A stretch of DNA of 64,000 bases. It comes from Frigoribacterium sp. SL97. GTDB lineage: Bacteria; Actinomycetota; Actinomycetes; Actinomycetales; Microbacteriaceae. Made by a program: the position numbers and the translations under genes. The stretch covers positions 2,418,001 through 2,482,000 of the forward strand of contig NZ_CP113062.1 of NCBI RefSeq assembly GCF_026625765.1, given 5' to 3'. Position 1 is the first letter of the stretch. Every line of letters starts with the position of its first letter. Under the pieces are notes generated by a model. The model was not told the DNA's origin. It saw nothing but the letters and a program-made list of their open reading frames with translations, and ran no database searches. This document shows, piece after piece, positions 16,293 through 24,680 of this stretch.

Positions 16293-17240
16293 TCAGACGA
16301 CCGTCGCGAAGCGCTTGCGATAGCTCGACGGGGTGCTGCCGAAGGTGCTGACGAAATTCTGCCTCAAGGTCACGGCGTTGCCGAAGCCACATACTGCGGC
16401 GACTTGTTCGATGGGAAGCTCCGATGCCTCCAGGAGGCGTCGCGCCTCGTCGAGTCGGCGCGATCTGACCCACGCGGCGGGTGTGGACCCGGTGGCCGCC
16501 CGGAAGGCACGGATGAAGGTCCGTCGACTCTGGTGGGCGGCGGCAGCGAGCTTGTCGACCCCCAGATCGTCGCCGAGGTTCTGCAGTGCCCAGGCAGTCG
16601 CTCGCGCGATCGGATCGTCCGCCCCGTCCTGAGGAACCGGGCGCTCGATGAACTGCGCCTGGCCACCTTCGCGGTGAGGGGCGACGACCAGGCTCCTGGC
16701 GACCTTGTTCGCGGCCTCGGCGCCCAGGCGGGTCCGGACGATGTGCAGGCACGCGTCGATGCCCGAGGCTGTTCCTGCCGAAGTAATGACGTCCCCGTGA
16801 TCGAGGTAGAGGACGTCGGGGTCAACATCGACCCGCGGGTGCTTTCGGTCGAGGGCGTCGATCGCATGCCAGTGCGTAACGGCGCGGCGACCGTCGAGGA
16901 GGCCGAGGTCCGCCACGGCGATGGCCCCGAGGCAAAGGCCTGCGATGGTGGCGCCGCGGTCGTGGGCTGCGAGCAGAGCTTGCCGGAGGATCGGTCTGGG
17001 TTCCCGGCCGTCCGCGATCCAGGAGGGCACGACGACGACGTCGGCGTCCGACGTGGCGTCGACTCCTTGCACGCCACGGATGGCGTAGCCCTCGGCCGTC
17101 CGGACCGACCCCGCTCGGTCGGCGAAGAGCACCGTTTCCCAGCCGGCGAGGCCCTGCCTCCTCACTTCGTCGAAAACCATCTGGGGAACGGCGAGATGGA
17201 ACATCGTTACACCGTCGAACGCATGGATGGCGATCCTCAC
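16293..17240 (-). CDS. GlxA-type AraC-family regulator with DJ-1/PfpI domain
   Basis: A 315-residue regulator. The N-terminal DJ-1/PfpI-like domain (to about residue 180) contains the nucleophile-elbow motif IAGLCLGAIAVADLG and AVTHW. The C-terminal AraC domain has the two helix-turn-helix units (GVDKLAAAAHQSRRTFIRAF and PIEQVAAVCGFGNAVTLRQN). The GTG at 17240 has an AGGAAGGGG ribosome site just upstream. An in-frame start at 17312 would place the palindromes of the divergent promoter inside the gene. It probably controls the isochorismatase-like gene at 17360. Confidence 0.88.
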   Translation of the reverse strand: MRIAIHAFDGVTMFHLAVPQMVFDEVRRQGLAGWETVLFADRAGSVRTAEGYAIRGVQGVDATSDADVVVVPSWIADGREPRPILRQALLAAHDRGATIAGLCLGAIAVADLGLLDGRRAVTHWHAIDALDRKHPRVDVDPDVLYLDHGDVITSAGTASGIDACLHIVRTRLGAEAANKVARSLVVAPHREGGQAQFIERPVPQDGADDPIARATAWALQNLGDDLGVDKLAAAAHQSRRTFIRAFRAATGSTPAAWVRSRRLDEARRLLEASELPIEQVAAVCGFGNAVTLRQNFVSTFGSTPSSYRKRFATVV

Positions 17241-17278
17241 GATGCCCCTTCCTGTTGGCCTGGAATCATCGTAAGTGT

Positions 17279-17296
17279 GCACGCGTGCCAATGGCA
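17279..17296. promoter_or_regulatory. Paired palindromes in the GlxA/isochorismatase gap
   Basis: GCACGCGTGC (17279-17288) and TGCCAATGGCA (17286-17296) are both perfect palindromes and overlap, lying between the divergent regulator and hydrolase genes. They are candidate operators for the GlxA-type regulator; binding is inference. Confidence 0.5.
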
Positions 17297-17359
17297 GACG
17301 TTCTGTGAACACCGCAGGATCGTTGTCATCCCCCGAAGTTGATCTGTTAGGAGCACACC

Positions 17360-17995
17360 ATGACCACGCCCGCTCGCGCCCTCGTCCTCGTCGACATCCA
17401 GCAGGAGTACTTCACCGGCCCGCTGGAGATCCAGTACCCCGCCCCGACGGATTCGCTCCCGCGGATCATCGCCGCCATCGATGCCGCCGAAGCGAACGGC
17501 ATCCCCGTCGTCGTCGTCCAGCACACAGCCGGCGACGACGCCCCGGTGTTCAACCCCACCCTGCCCGGGTTCGCACTGCACCCCGAGATCGAGCAGCGCC
17601 GCACCCCCGCCTGGAAGGCCACCACGAAGCAGTACGGCTCCGTCTTCGCCGGGACCGACCTCGTCGAATGGCTTCGGGAGAACAGCGTCGACACTGTCAC
17701 CCTCGTCGGCTACATGACCAACAACTGCATCATCGCCTCCGCTGCCCAGGCAGAGACCATCGGCATAGCCGCTGAGGTCCTCTCTGACGCGACCGGAGCC
17801 ATCAGCATCAGCAACGACGCCGGCCACGTCGACGCGGAGACCGTCCACACGACCCTCATGGCCTTGTTGAACTCGAACTTCGCCGCCGTCGAGTCGACAA
17901 ACGCCTGGATCACCGCACTGGCCGAGGGAGAAACACTCCCGAAGGACAACCTGCCCACCTCTGCGATGTCCGGTGCCGAACGCTTCCCTCGGTAA
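17360..17995 (+). CDS. Isochorismatase-like cysteine hydrolase
   Basis: A 211-residue hydrolase. The catalytic set is visible: Asp in LVLVDIQQEY (about residue 12), Lys in AWKATTKQYGSVF, and the nucleophile Cys in GYMTNNCIIAS. These enzymes cleave amide or enol-ether bonds in small molecules such as nicotinamide or carbamoyl compounds. The ATG at 17360 has a TAGGAG ribosome site at 17347-17352. It is divergent from a GlxA-type regulator, a frequent pairing. Confidence 0.9.
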   Translation: MTTPARALVLVDIQQEYFTGPLEIQYPAPTDSLPRIIAAIDAAEANGIPVVVVQHTAGDDAPVFNPTLPGFALHPEIEQRRTPAWKATTKQYGSVFAGTDLVEWLRENSVDTVTLVGYMTNNCIIASAAQAETIGIAAEVLSDATGAISISNDAGHVDAETVHTTLMALLNSNFAAVESTNAWITALAEGETLPKDNLPTSAMSGAERFPR

Positions 17996-18126
17996 CCCGG
18001 TAGGCGCTGCATGACCTGGCGGCGTGCCCCGACCGGGTTAAGCAGTCCTAGACCGAGTGCGTGTCTCGAACGACTGCCTAGCTTGACGGACTGGTCCGCG
18101 AAGCGATTCCCTACTCAGACGCCGTG

Positions 18127-18624
18127 CTACCTGCTCGTCGACTCGTCCGTGCCAGCACGCGACAGAGGGTAGGCACGGTCCAGGCAGGGGCTGAGGATGA
18201 CGAAGAACAAGAACGCCGACAGCAGCCACCCGGCGACCCAGTAGGCCGGGATCGAGAAGATGGCGACGTTCGGCACGACATCGGTGGCGACTGCGACGAC
18301 TACGGCGATCGTGACGAGCACGCCCACCCCGTAATACAGCGCCCGGAAGCCTTCCTCGACACGGCCCCGCCGTTCCTGCTGGCGCGTGGTCCGCTCGTCG
18401 AGGGCAGTGACTGAGCGGCCGTAGTCGTCCTCGGAGACGGCGACGAAGAGATCGCGGACCGGCACACCGAACGCCGTCGCCACCCGCGAGAGAGTGTCGA
18501 GGCTCCCGTCGTTGCCGGCCTCGAGCCTCTGGACGGTGCGGACGGTGACGCCGCTCTCATCTGCCAAGCGTTCCTGGGTCCAGCCCATCTGGGTCCGGAG
18601 TTCGCTGATCCGTGTCTCGTTCAT
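18127..18624 (-). CDS. XRE-type regulator with membrane tail, paralogue 1
   Basis: A 165-residue protein. Residues 3-58 form a Cro/CI helix-turn-helix (MGWTQERLADESGVTVRTVQ), and the rest holds two membrane helices (ALYYGVGVLVTIAVVVAVATD and IPAYWVAGWLLSAFLFFVIL), so the DNA-binding part is tethered to the membrane. The ATG at 18624 fits the duplicated copy at 28401-28898, which has the same length and is about 90% alike by eye, including part of the upstream region. Target and signal are unknown. Confidence 0.85.
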   Translation of the reverse strand: MNETRISELRTQMGWTQERLADESGVTVRTVQRLEAGNDGSLDTLSRVATAFGVPVRDLFVAVSEDDYGRSVTALDERTTRQQERRGRVEEGFRALYYGVGVLVTIAVVVAVATDVVPNVAIFSIPAYWVAGWLLSAFLFFVILSPCLDRAYPLSRAGTDESTSR

Positions 18625-18789
18625 GCACCTCACACTAAGAACGACCCGTCCAGAGGTCCACGACACGGACCCGACACCTCCACGACAGAGCTCACGGTGG
18701 GGCCACGAACACGCTGCAGGTCACCTCCGGTCGGCGGCGCGGGGACATGCAGCGATCCGCGGGCCTGCGGCGGTCGGTTCGGCCGCCCC

Positions 18790-20811
18790 TCAGTAGGAGA
18801 TGTCGGGGAGCAGCAGGCCACCGGTCGCAGCGACGTACCCGAGCCCCGCGAACGCGAGGACCAGCAACGCCCGACCGGCGACGGCGACGACCTTCCGGAG
18901 GCGCGGGGGCGCCCCGCCCCCAGCAGCCCGCTCAGCAGGCGCGCGCCTCACCCGACCGACGAGCACGACCACCGCAGGCAGCACCCCGGCCACGGTGACG
19001 GCCGTGAGGACCTGCGCCGTCCGCAGCACGAACGCAGCAGGCGGTCCGGCGTCGCTGAGGAGGGCGGACGCGACCGTGGCCCAGAGCACGCCGGCGACCA
19101 CGAGCGCCAGCAGGGCGACGGCGACCCCAACTCGACCGATGGTCTCTGCACGCGACTCGACGGACCCCGTCACGCGCCTCCCGGACCAGACCCGGCGGAC
19201 GGCCCTGACGATGGTGCCCACCAAGGCGAGCACCAGCACGGCCAGGGACACGACGAGGACGAGGGGCAATACCTGCCGCGTCGCCGGCATCAGCTGGAGC
19301 GTGAAGGCGGGGTTGAGCCCGATGGCCTGGACGGCACCATCGACCTGGTCGACGGCGACCCTGCGGTCGCCGTCGACCTCCTGCCAGACCCACGGCTCGA
19401 CCTCCACCAGCTCGACCGGCGCCCCCGAGGTGTCCGTGAGAGCCGAGATGAGGACGGAGTCGCCGGTACCTCGGGAGATGTCGACAGGTGACATGGCGTA
19501 GAAGAGCCGGACGAAGGTCGACTCCGCACGCCTCGACACCTGGTAGCTGCCCACCAAGGCGTCCGCGTGCTCACCGGCAGTCTCCGTGGCGGTCACGGCC
19601 GCCCCCTCCGCGGCGTAGGACGGGAACCACCGGTCGGCGAAGCCGTCCACCAGGGCTTCGCGCACGGCCGTCGTGGCGTCGCCCCGAGCGCCCGTGCTGT
19701 TGAGGGAGACGTAGATGCCTGCGTCGTCGTCGGGCCAGAGATCCATCTGGGCGTGGAAGGCCGTGAGGTCGCCGCCGTGCCCGAGGACGCGGCGACCGTT
19801 GCGGTCCTCCTCGAAGAGGCCGAGCGTCATGCGAGGCCCGGCAGCGAGCCCGCCGAGGTCGTCACCATCGAGGGCAGGTGCGTGCATCTCCTCGAGGGCC
19901 TCCGGCCCGAGCATGCCGGCGGCGTGCCCGAGCTGGGCGAGCATGAACGCACTCATGTCCGATGCCGTGGCTGAGACCGCGCCGGCGGGTGCCGGGGAGA
20001 CGATCTCGAAAGGCACCGCCGCCGCCCCAGCAGCGTCCCAGCCCCCGGAGACCACGGCAGCGTCGCCCGAGGAGAGGGGCTGGTCGAGCGTCGCGGACAC
20101 CATGCCTGCGGGGTCGAAGACCCGCTCCTGGACGAGTTCAGCCCACGGGCGTCCGGTGGCCCGCTCGGCGACGTACGCCGCGACTCCGTTCGACCAGTTC
20201 GAGTAGGCGGGGGTCGTGCCGGGCTCGTAGATCTGCTCGGGCGGCTCGACGGCCACGGCGTCCCGCAGCGTCGTCGGCCCCTGCCCAGGCCCTGCGATGA
20301 CCCCGGTCAACTTGTCCTCGAAGCCCGCGGTGTGGCCCAGCAAGTGACGGAGGGTCACCGGACGGTCGAACGCGCGGGGCAGCACGACGTCGAGGCGGCC
20401 CTGGACGGGCTCATCGAGATCGAGGACGCCCTCCTCGACGAGCGACATGACAACGGTCGCGGTGACGACCTTCGAGATCGACCCAATCCGGAAGAGCGTG
20501 CGGTCGGGGTCGACGGGACGTCGGGCCGCCCGCTCGTCACCGAGATCGGACCAGCCCCAGCCCCGTTCGGTGACGACCTCTCCCTCGGCGACGATCGAGA
20601 CGGTCGCACCGACGATGCCTTCCCGCTCGAGGGCGGCCGGGACGAACCCGTCGAGCCAAGCATCCGCCTCGGCGGTCGTCAGCTCGGACGCGCTTCTCCC
20701 GAGGCCCGGGACGACGGAGGCGCGAGGCGCGGTGGCACAGGAGGCCACGAGCAGGCAGGCCAGCAGCGTCGAGACCACGCCTCCTGCGGTCCTGAGGAGG
20801 GCGTTCGTCAC
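18790..20811 (-). CDS. Class C beta-lactamase-like serine hydrolase lipoprotein with C-terminal helices
   Basis: A 673-residue secreted enzyme. A lipobox (VASC, Cys about 25) follows the signal helix. The beta-lactamase/AmpH-type domain carries SISK (the SxxK nucleophile, about residue 110), YSN (about 197) and LGHGGDL as third motif. After it comes a spacer and four C-terminal membrane helices. This layout is typical of actinobacterial penicillin-binding-protein-like esterases and peptidases, and true resistance to beta-lactams is not implied. It is transcribed away from the repeat array. Confidence 0.88.
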   Translation of the reverse strand: MTNALLRTAGGVVSTLLACLLVASCATAPRASVVPGLGRSASELTTAEADAWLDGFVPAALEREGIVGATVSIVAEGEVVTERGWGWSDLGDERAARRPVDPDRTLFRIGSISKVVTATVVMSLVEEGVLDLDEPVQGRLDVVLPRAFDRPVTLRHLLGHTAGFEDKLTGVIAGPGQGPTTLRDAVAVEPPEQIYEPGTTPAYSNWSNGVAAYVAERATGRPWAELVQERVFDPAGMVSATLDQPLSSGDAAVVSGGWDAAGAAAVPFEIVSPAPAGAVSATASDMSAFMLAQLGHAAGMLGPEALEEMHAPALDGDDLGGLAAGPRMTLGLFEEDRNGRRVLGHGGDLTAFHAQMDLWPDDDAGIYVSLNSTGARGDATTAVREALVDGFADRWFPSYAAEGAAVTATETAGEHADALVGSYQVSRRAESTFVRLFYAMSPVDISRGTGDSVLISALTDTSGAPVELVEVEPWVWQEVDGDRRVAVDQVDGAVQAIGLNPAFTLQLMPATRQVLPLVLVVSLAVLVLALVGTIVRAVRRVWSGRRVTGSVESRAETIGRVGVAVALLALVVAGVLWATVASALLSDAGPPAAFVLRTAQVLTAVTVAGVLPAVVVLVGRVRRAPAERAAGGGAPPRLRKVVAVAGRALLVLAFAGLGYVAATGGLLLPDISY

Positions 20812-20977
20812 GGGCGTCCTCCTGGGGCGCGAGCGAGGGCGGACCGAGCGTCACACCTCGACGACCATATCGGTCCGCGGCGGAGCCTCAGGTACTGGAT
20901 CCTCGACGAACGGCCTTGCCGATCCGAGCAAGACACCGCGACGGGAAAATCCGAGAGGTCCAGGGCGTCCCGCGGGA

Positions 20978-20990
20978 CGATCCCTTACCG
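20978..20990 (+). repeat. Degenerate copy of the 16-bp array motif (uncertain)
   Basis: CGATCCCTTACCG resembles the left two-thirds of the array motif CCGATCCCCTATCGGG, in the same orientation, between the beta-lactamase-like gene and VanZ. It may be a decayed left boundary of the array. Confidence 0.3.
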
Positions 20991-21056
20991 AAAGTAAACG
21001 GTAGCTCGCGGCGCTCCTAGGCGTCGCACGGCCCGTTCTCCTGATCCAGTTTTTGA

Positions 21057-21653
21057 ATGGCAGCTACTGTCGGTCGGGTGTCTCATAACCCGTTCGGGGA
21101 AGTCCGTCCTCTGCCTGTTGCCCTCGTGATCGGTGTCATTGTCTTTGCCGTCCAGCTGGTGCTCCTGCGCCGGAGTAGACGATTCACGTGGCCCCGTACC
21201 ACCGTTGCGGCCGCGATCGCTGTGTACGCCGCCGGGATCTTCGCGAACACTGTTCTCCCGATCTACCTCAACCCACCCCCGCGGGTGGAGCCGTGGACAC
21301 CGCGGCTCGCGCTGATCCCGTTCTATGACTACGAGGTCATGGACGCCGTCACCAATGTCATTGTGTTCGCCCCGCTGGGCATCTTGATTCCACTTCTGAT
21401 GCGCCGTCCTTCGTGGTTGAAGGTGCTGCTCACCGCCGCCGCTGTCAGCCTCTCGATTGAACTTCTCCAGATCGTGACGGACGGGTTGTTCGGCGGCGGC
21501 CACATCGCGGACGCCAACGACTTCCTCTGGAACACCGTCGGTGGCGCCGTTGGCTACGCAATCTTCGTTCTGGTGTCACACACTCCGGGCCTGTCCCGCC
21601 TCGTGGATGTGTTCCGCGGGCACCCGACCACAACGGCAGTCCACACCGTCTGA
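21057..21653 (+). CDS. VanZ-family membrane protein
   Basis: A 198-residue protein with about five helices and the VanZ pattern: NTVLPIYLNPPP, then NVIVFAPLGILIPLL, SLSIELLQI, and the signature DANDFLWNTVGGAVGY. VanZ confers low-level teicoplanin resistance in enterococci, but most family members have unknown roles. The start may be the ATG at 21057 or the GTG at 21078. A hairpin terminator and array-motif copy B follow it. Confidence 0.88.
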   Translation: MAATVGRVSHNPFGEVRPLPVALVIGVIVFAVQLVLLRRSRRFTWPRTTVAAAIAVYAAGIFANTVLPIYLNPPPRVEPWTPRLALIPFYDYEVMDAVTNVIVFAPLGILIPLLMRRPSWLKVLLTAAAVSLSIELLQIVTDGLFGGGHIADANDFLWNTVGGAVGYAIFVLVSHTPGLSRLVDVFRGHPTTTAVHTV

Positions 21654-21671
21654 GCAGAGAGAAAGCGGATC

Positions 21672-21698
21672 GGAAGCACCCGCAGAGCGGGCGCTTCC
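21672..21698 (+). terminator. Hairpin terminator after vanZ-like gene
   Basis: GGAAGC-A-CCCGC-AGA-GCGGG-C-GCTTCC: two stacked perfect stems separated by an A/C mismatch, with a 3-nt loop, 18 bp after the VanZ stop. It is separate from the array motif at 21711, so the motif is not needed as terminator here. Confidence 0.75.
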
Positions 21699-21710
21699 GT
21701 GTCCCACTAA

Positions 21711-21726
21711 ACCATCCCCTATCGGG
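21711..21726 (+). repeat. Array motif, copy B
   Basis: ACCATCCCCTATCGGG, two mismatches to CCGATCCCCTATCGGG, in the gap between VanZ and the convergent membrane protein gene. Confidence 0.75.
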
Positions 21727-21764
21727 CGGCTGTCGAACTATTGAACGACGCATGCCGCTTCGGT

Positions 21765-22163
21765 CTACGTGAAGAGCGCGAGGGGCAGCGACACCACGAA
21801 ACACACGGGCGGCACGATGGCGACGCCGCCACAGACTCCTGCCCACCGGCCAGCGCGGCCGCCCAGCGCTCCGGCGATGAGTGCGAGCACGATCGACGCG
21901 ACCAGGAGGAGCGGCACGGCGAACCACAACATGGTGGTCCAGTCTGCGGCTGAGAACCACAGCCACGAACCCTCGGCGCAGGCCGTGACGAAGCAGAGGA
22001 TGAGGGTCAGCGGGGCGAGCAACCGAGCCCGACCAGCCGGTTCGGTCTCGGGGGAGGGGCCGCCGCCCAGACGGGGTGGCGGGTCGATGAGGGGGTCGCG
22101 GTGGGGCAGCGCTGCCACTTCGGCCTCGGCCCGGCGGAGCAGTTCTCGGTCGGCCTCGTCCAT
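21765..22163 (-). CDS. Small membrane protein, unknown (132 aa)
   Basis: A polar N-terminal part (RELLRRAEAEVAALPHRD) is followed by three helices (LLAPLTLILCFVTAC, MLWFAVPLLLVASIVLALIAGAL and VAIVPPVCFVVSLPLALF). No family is recognised. It is the leftmost gene of the module between motif copies B and C and is transcribed toward copy B, ending 39 bp from it. Confidence 0.6.
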   Translation of the reverse strand: MDEADRELLRRAEAEVAALPHRDPLIDPPPRLGGGPSPETEPAGRARLLAPLTLILCFVTACAEGSWLWFSAADWTTMLWFAVPLLLVASIVLALIAGALGGRAGRWAGVCGGVAIVPPVCFVVSLPLALFT

Positions 22164-22294
22164 GTCCTGACCCTAGCGATGGCACGACCACTTAAGGGCA
22201 CGAGCACCCTCCGAATGGGCTCGCATTCTCGATGATCCGAGTTGAGAGTGCGTCCGGTGCCCGATCGCTGACGGGCCCGAGCTACGTTCTCGTC

Positions 22295-22786
22295 ATGAGA
22301 ATCACGCGCATGCGACTGGTAGTTGCTGTCGCGTCAGCATCTGTCGTCACGGCATTGTTGGCAGGGTGCGTAGCAGCGGTCCCCATGAGCCCTGCCGCCG
22401 ATGCCAACTCGGTTGACTGCGCGCAGGTCACCGTGCATTTCCCCGAGTCCATCGGTGAGACCGAAACGCGACGCGAGACAGACGCCCAAGCCACTGGCGC
22501 CTGGGGAGTGGCTACGTCCGTCCTGCTTCGCTGCGGTGCCACAGAACCAGGCCCAACAGATCTGCCTTGCTAGACGATTCAGGGGGTCGACTGGATCGTC
22601 GATTCACCGAAAGACGACCCCGAAAGCGCCATCTTGACCGCCTATGGCCGCTCCCCCGCGGTGGAGGTCATCTTCGACACAACGAAACTGACAGGAGCGA
22701 GCGTCATGGGAGACCTCGCTGATGCTGTCGGATATCTCCCAACAAATGGACGAGCTTGCACGAGCGCCGAAGATTTGCCCTCCTGA
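22295..22786 (+). pseudogene. DUF3515-family lipoprotein interrupted by an in-frame TAG
   Basis: A 163-codon frame with a lipobox (LLAGC, about residue 22) and the DUF3515 pattern: VDCAQVTVHFP, ETRRETDAQATGAWG, VLLRCG near the middle, then TIQGVDWIVDS in the second half. A TAG at 22571-22573 splits it after DLPC, exactly where relatives have one hydrophobic residue (C-L/V-T). The frame then continues 70 codons to TGA. One base change from TTG would create this stop. Either a recent nonsense mutation, a sequencing error, or readthrough; the first is simplest. Confidence 0.75.
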
Positions 22787-22804
22787 CTGGGCGTAGCGAT
22801 CGAG

Positions 22805-22844
22805 GAGCCCCCGATCGGGCACGGGTCACCCGCAGAGGGGGCTC
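22805..22844 (+). terminator. Hairpin after the DUF3515 gene
   Basis: GAGCCCCC (22805-22812) pairs with GGGGGCTC (22837-22844), 8 bp, and the loop holds a second small stem (CGGGT/ACCCG). It is followed by ATTTCT. Confidence 0.6.
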
Positions 22845-22956
22845 ATTTCTGATGCTGCACACACCTCTGAGGGCCGGCCGCCCGCGCTGAAGCACCTGAT
22901 TCTGGGGATACTCGTGCCGTAGGCAGGCCCTAACCTGCTGAGAAAGAGGAGTCGTC

Positions 22957-23433
22957 ATGAGCGTTGCTTTGGAGCGTCCGACGCGCGCACACCGGTCGGA
23001 CGGACGTGTCTTGGTCTTTACAGGAGCCCTGGTCGGCGCCGGAAGCGCGCTGATATTGCCCATTGTGTGGGTGGTCGCATGGGGCGCCGTTAGCGGACTG
23101 GACGGCGGCGGGATCGCTGAATGGATCTTGATTTCTCTCGTCTATGCGGTTCCTGCTGCCGTGGCCTTTGCCCTCCTCGGGGCTGTCGCCGGATTCATCA
23201 GCGCGTCGCTGTGGCGCCAACGTCACCGTTGGGGCAGCTTGAGAAGCCAGGTCCTAGCTGCGTCAGCCGCAGCGGCAGTCGTTGCAATCTCGGCGGGCAT
23301 GGCTGTAGGCCTCCTCACCGGTACCGCTCTTTTCGGCGTAGTCATCGGTCTGATTGCCGCATCAGGTGCCGGCCTCACGGCGGGCCTGAGCTTGCGGCGA
23401 TTGGCGCGACGAGAGGCACGGTCAGTTTGGTGA
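22957..23433 (+). CDS. Four-helix membrane protein, unknown (158 aa)
   Basis: Four predicted helices (VLVFTGALVGAGSALILPIVWVV, WILISLVYAVPAAVAFALLGA, AASAAAAVVAISAGMAVGLL and LFGVVIGLIAASGAGLTAG) with a basic tail (RRLARREARSVW). No family is recognised. The size and topology are like the convergent gene at 23526-23978; the two may be distant relatives. Confidence 0.65.
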   Translation: MSVALERPTRAHRSDGRVLVFTGALVGAGSALILPIVWVVAWGAVSGLDGGGIAEWILISLVYAVPAAVAFALLGAVAGFISASLWRQRHRWGSLRSQVLAASAAAAVVAISAGMAVGLLTGTALFGVVIGLIAASGAGLTAGLSLRRLARREARSVW

Positions 23434-23525
23434 CCGGTCGTCCAACGGGACATCTCCCGAAGGCTTGATGCGCAGCCAGGACGTTCATGTCGGTTACCCA
23501 GAGGGGGTCATGCGGGTTCCTCGAG

Positions 23526-23978
23526 CTATTGGGCGTCGCGAGCCTGTCGGTGCCGAGCGCGAGTCAGGATGACTGCGGCCGTGGCACAACCGACACATCC
23601 GGCAATTGCAGGAAGAAGGCTGGGCAACAGCAGCTCGGGCACGATGAGGATTCGAGTCAACAACCACGCGACGAGCCCAGCTGTAATAGACCCAGCGCAG
23701 ACCCGGACGCGCCCCTGCCACCTGTCCGCACTCATCAGGCGCATGACGATAAGCCCCGCGCACGCAGCAACACCAGCGATGAGACAACCCGCGAGAGCAC
23801 TGAGCACGACGCCCAACAAAGAAAAGGACGCGCTCTCACCGGCGAGACCGTCATTCACCGTTGCGATCAGCAAAAAGGCCAGGCTCCCGAGCACCGCACC
23901 GGACAACAGGGCCCCCTTAAGGACGCGATAAGCGCCACCAGCTCGCGAGCTTCCAACTCGCCCCTCAACCCCGCCCAT
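23526..23978 (-). CDS. Four-helix membrane protein, unknown (150 aa)
   Basis: A 150-residue protein with four helices (LKGALLSGAVLGSLAFLLIA, LGVVLSALAGCLIAGVAACAG, AGSITAGLVAWLLTRILIV and LLPAIAGCVGCATAAVIL). It faces the preceding four-helix gene tail to tail. No function is recognised. Codon choice is less strictly GC-biased than in the core genes, in line with an acquired segment. Confidence 0.6.
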   Translation of the reverse strand: MGGVEGRVGSSRAGGAYRVLKGALLSGAVLGSLAFLLIATVNDGLAGESASFSLLGVVLSALAGCLIAGVAACAGLIVMRLMSADRWQGRVRVCAGSITAGLVAWLLTRILIVPELLLPSLLPAIAGCVGCATAAVILTRARHRQARDAQ

Positions 23979-24155
23979 GTCGCAACTCTACGAATGAACC
24001 AACAGTCGCGTGGCGACACGTTGTCGAGAAGAGGCGGACAGGGCCGACACCCCCGTTGGACGTCGTCTGGCTCATATGTCGCGTCCGCTGATTGTCCAGT
24101 GGCCGAGGTGTCTGCGGGCGGTTTACGCCGCTTCCAGGGCTGCTAGCTTTCGACC

Positions 24156-24533
24156 GTGACGACCACCCCGGCATGGCCTGGCCAAGCGAACGAATCGCGC
24201 GGCAACCCCTCCCTTAGAGCGGCTAGCAGCTCCTTTGCCGTGGCGTCGAGCATCGTGACACTCGTGGCCCTCGTCTCCTACTTCGCTCTCTACGCCACGA
24301 TGTGGGCCCCTGTCGCTCTCTGGGACAACGAAGGCTGGCTCTTTCTGTACCCGATTTTCCTCGCAGCCTGGGTGCCCGTCGGCATCCTCTCCGCCACGTC
24401 CCTCGGCCTCGCCATCACCAGTTAGGTGCGGCACGAAGCACGGCGATCTCTGGCAATCGTGAGCCTTGCCGTGGCGGCACTATTACTGACTGCGTCCCTG
24501 CCGGCGCTCTGGTTCGGACCTGGCCCGCTCTAG
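24156..24533 (+). pseudogene. Small membrane protein interrupted by an in-frame TAG
   Basis: From the GTG at 24156 an 89-residue protein has two helices (FAVASSIVTLVALVSYFALY and FLYPIFLAAWVPVGILSATS) and stops at TAG 24423-24425. The same frame continues with 35 more codons forming a third hydrophobic helix (SLAIVSLAVAALLLTASLPA) to a second TAG at 24531. This suggests a three-helix protein cut by one nonsense change. A functional 89-residue protein is also possible. Confidence 0.5.
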
Positions 24534-24607
24534 ACACGGGAGGTCGACCTATGGCGCGCAGCGTTTACAGCCTGAGCCCCCGCGCGTGCCCCTTAGTGAC
24601 TCGTTGG

Positions 24608-24623
24608 ACGATCCCCTATCGGG
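24608..24623 (+). repeat. Array motif, copy C
   Basis: ACGATCCCCTATCGGG, one mismatch to the consensus, 58 bp before the GH25 lysozyme start. Confidence 0.8.
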
Positions 24624-24680
24624 ATAGGCAGCGGGTCGTTGGATGTGCCCGTTCGCGCTGCCCCCGTAGCCTTTTGTCCT

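Noticed and set aside
18103..18120. GCGATTCCCTACTCAGAC left of the first XRE gene, similar to the array motif
   Set aside because: Too many mismatches to count as a copy; could be chance.
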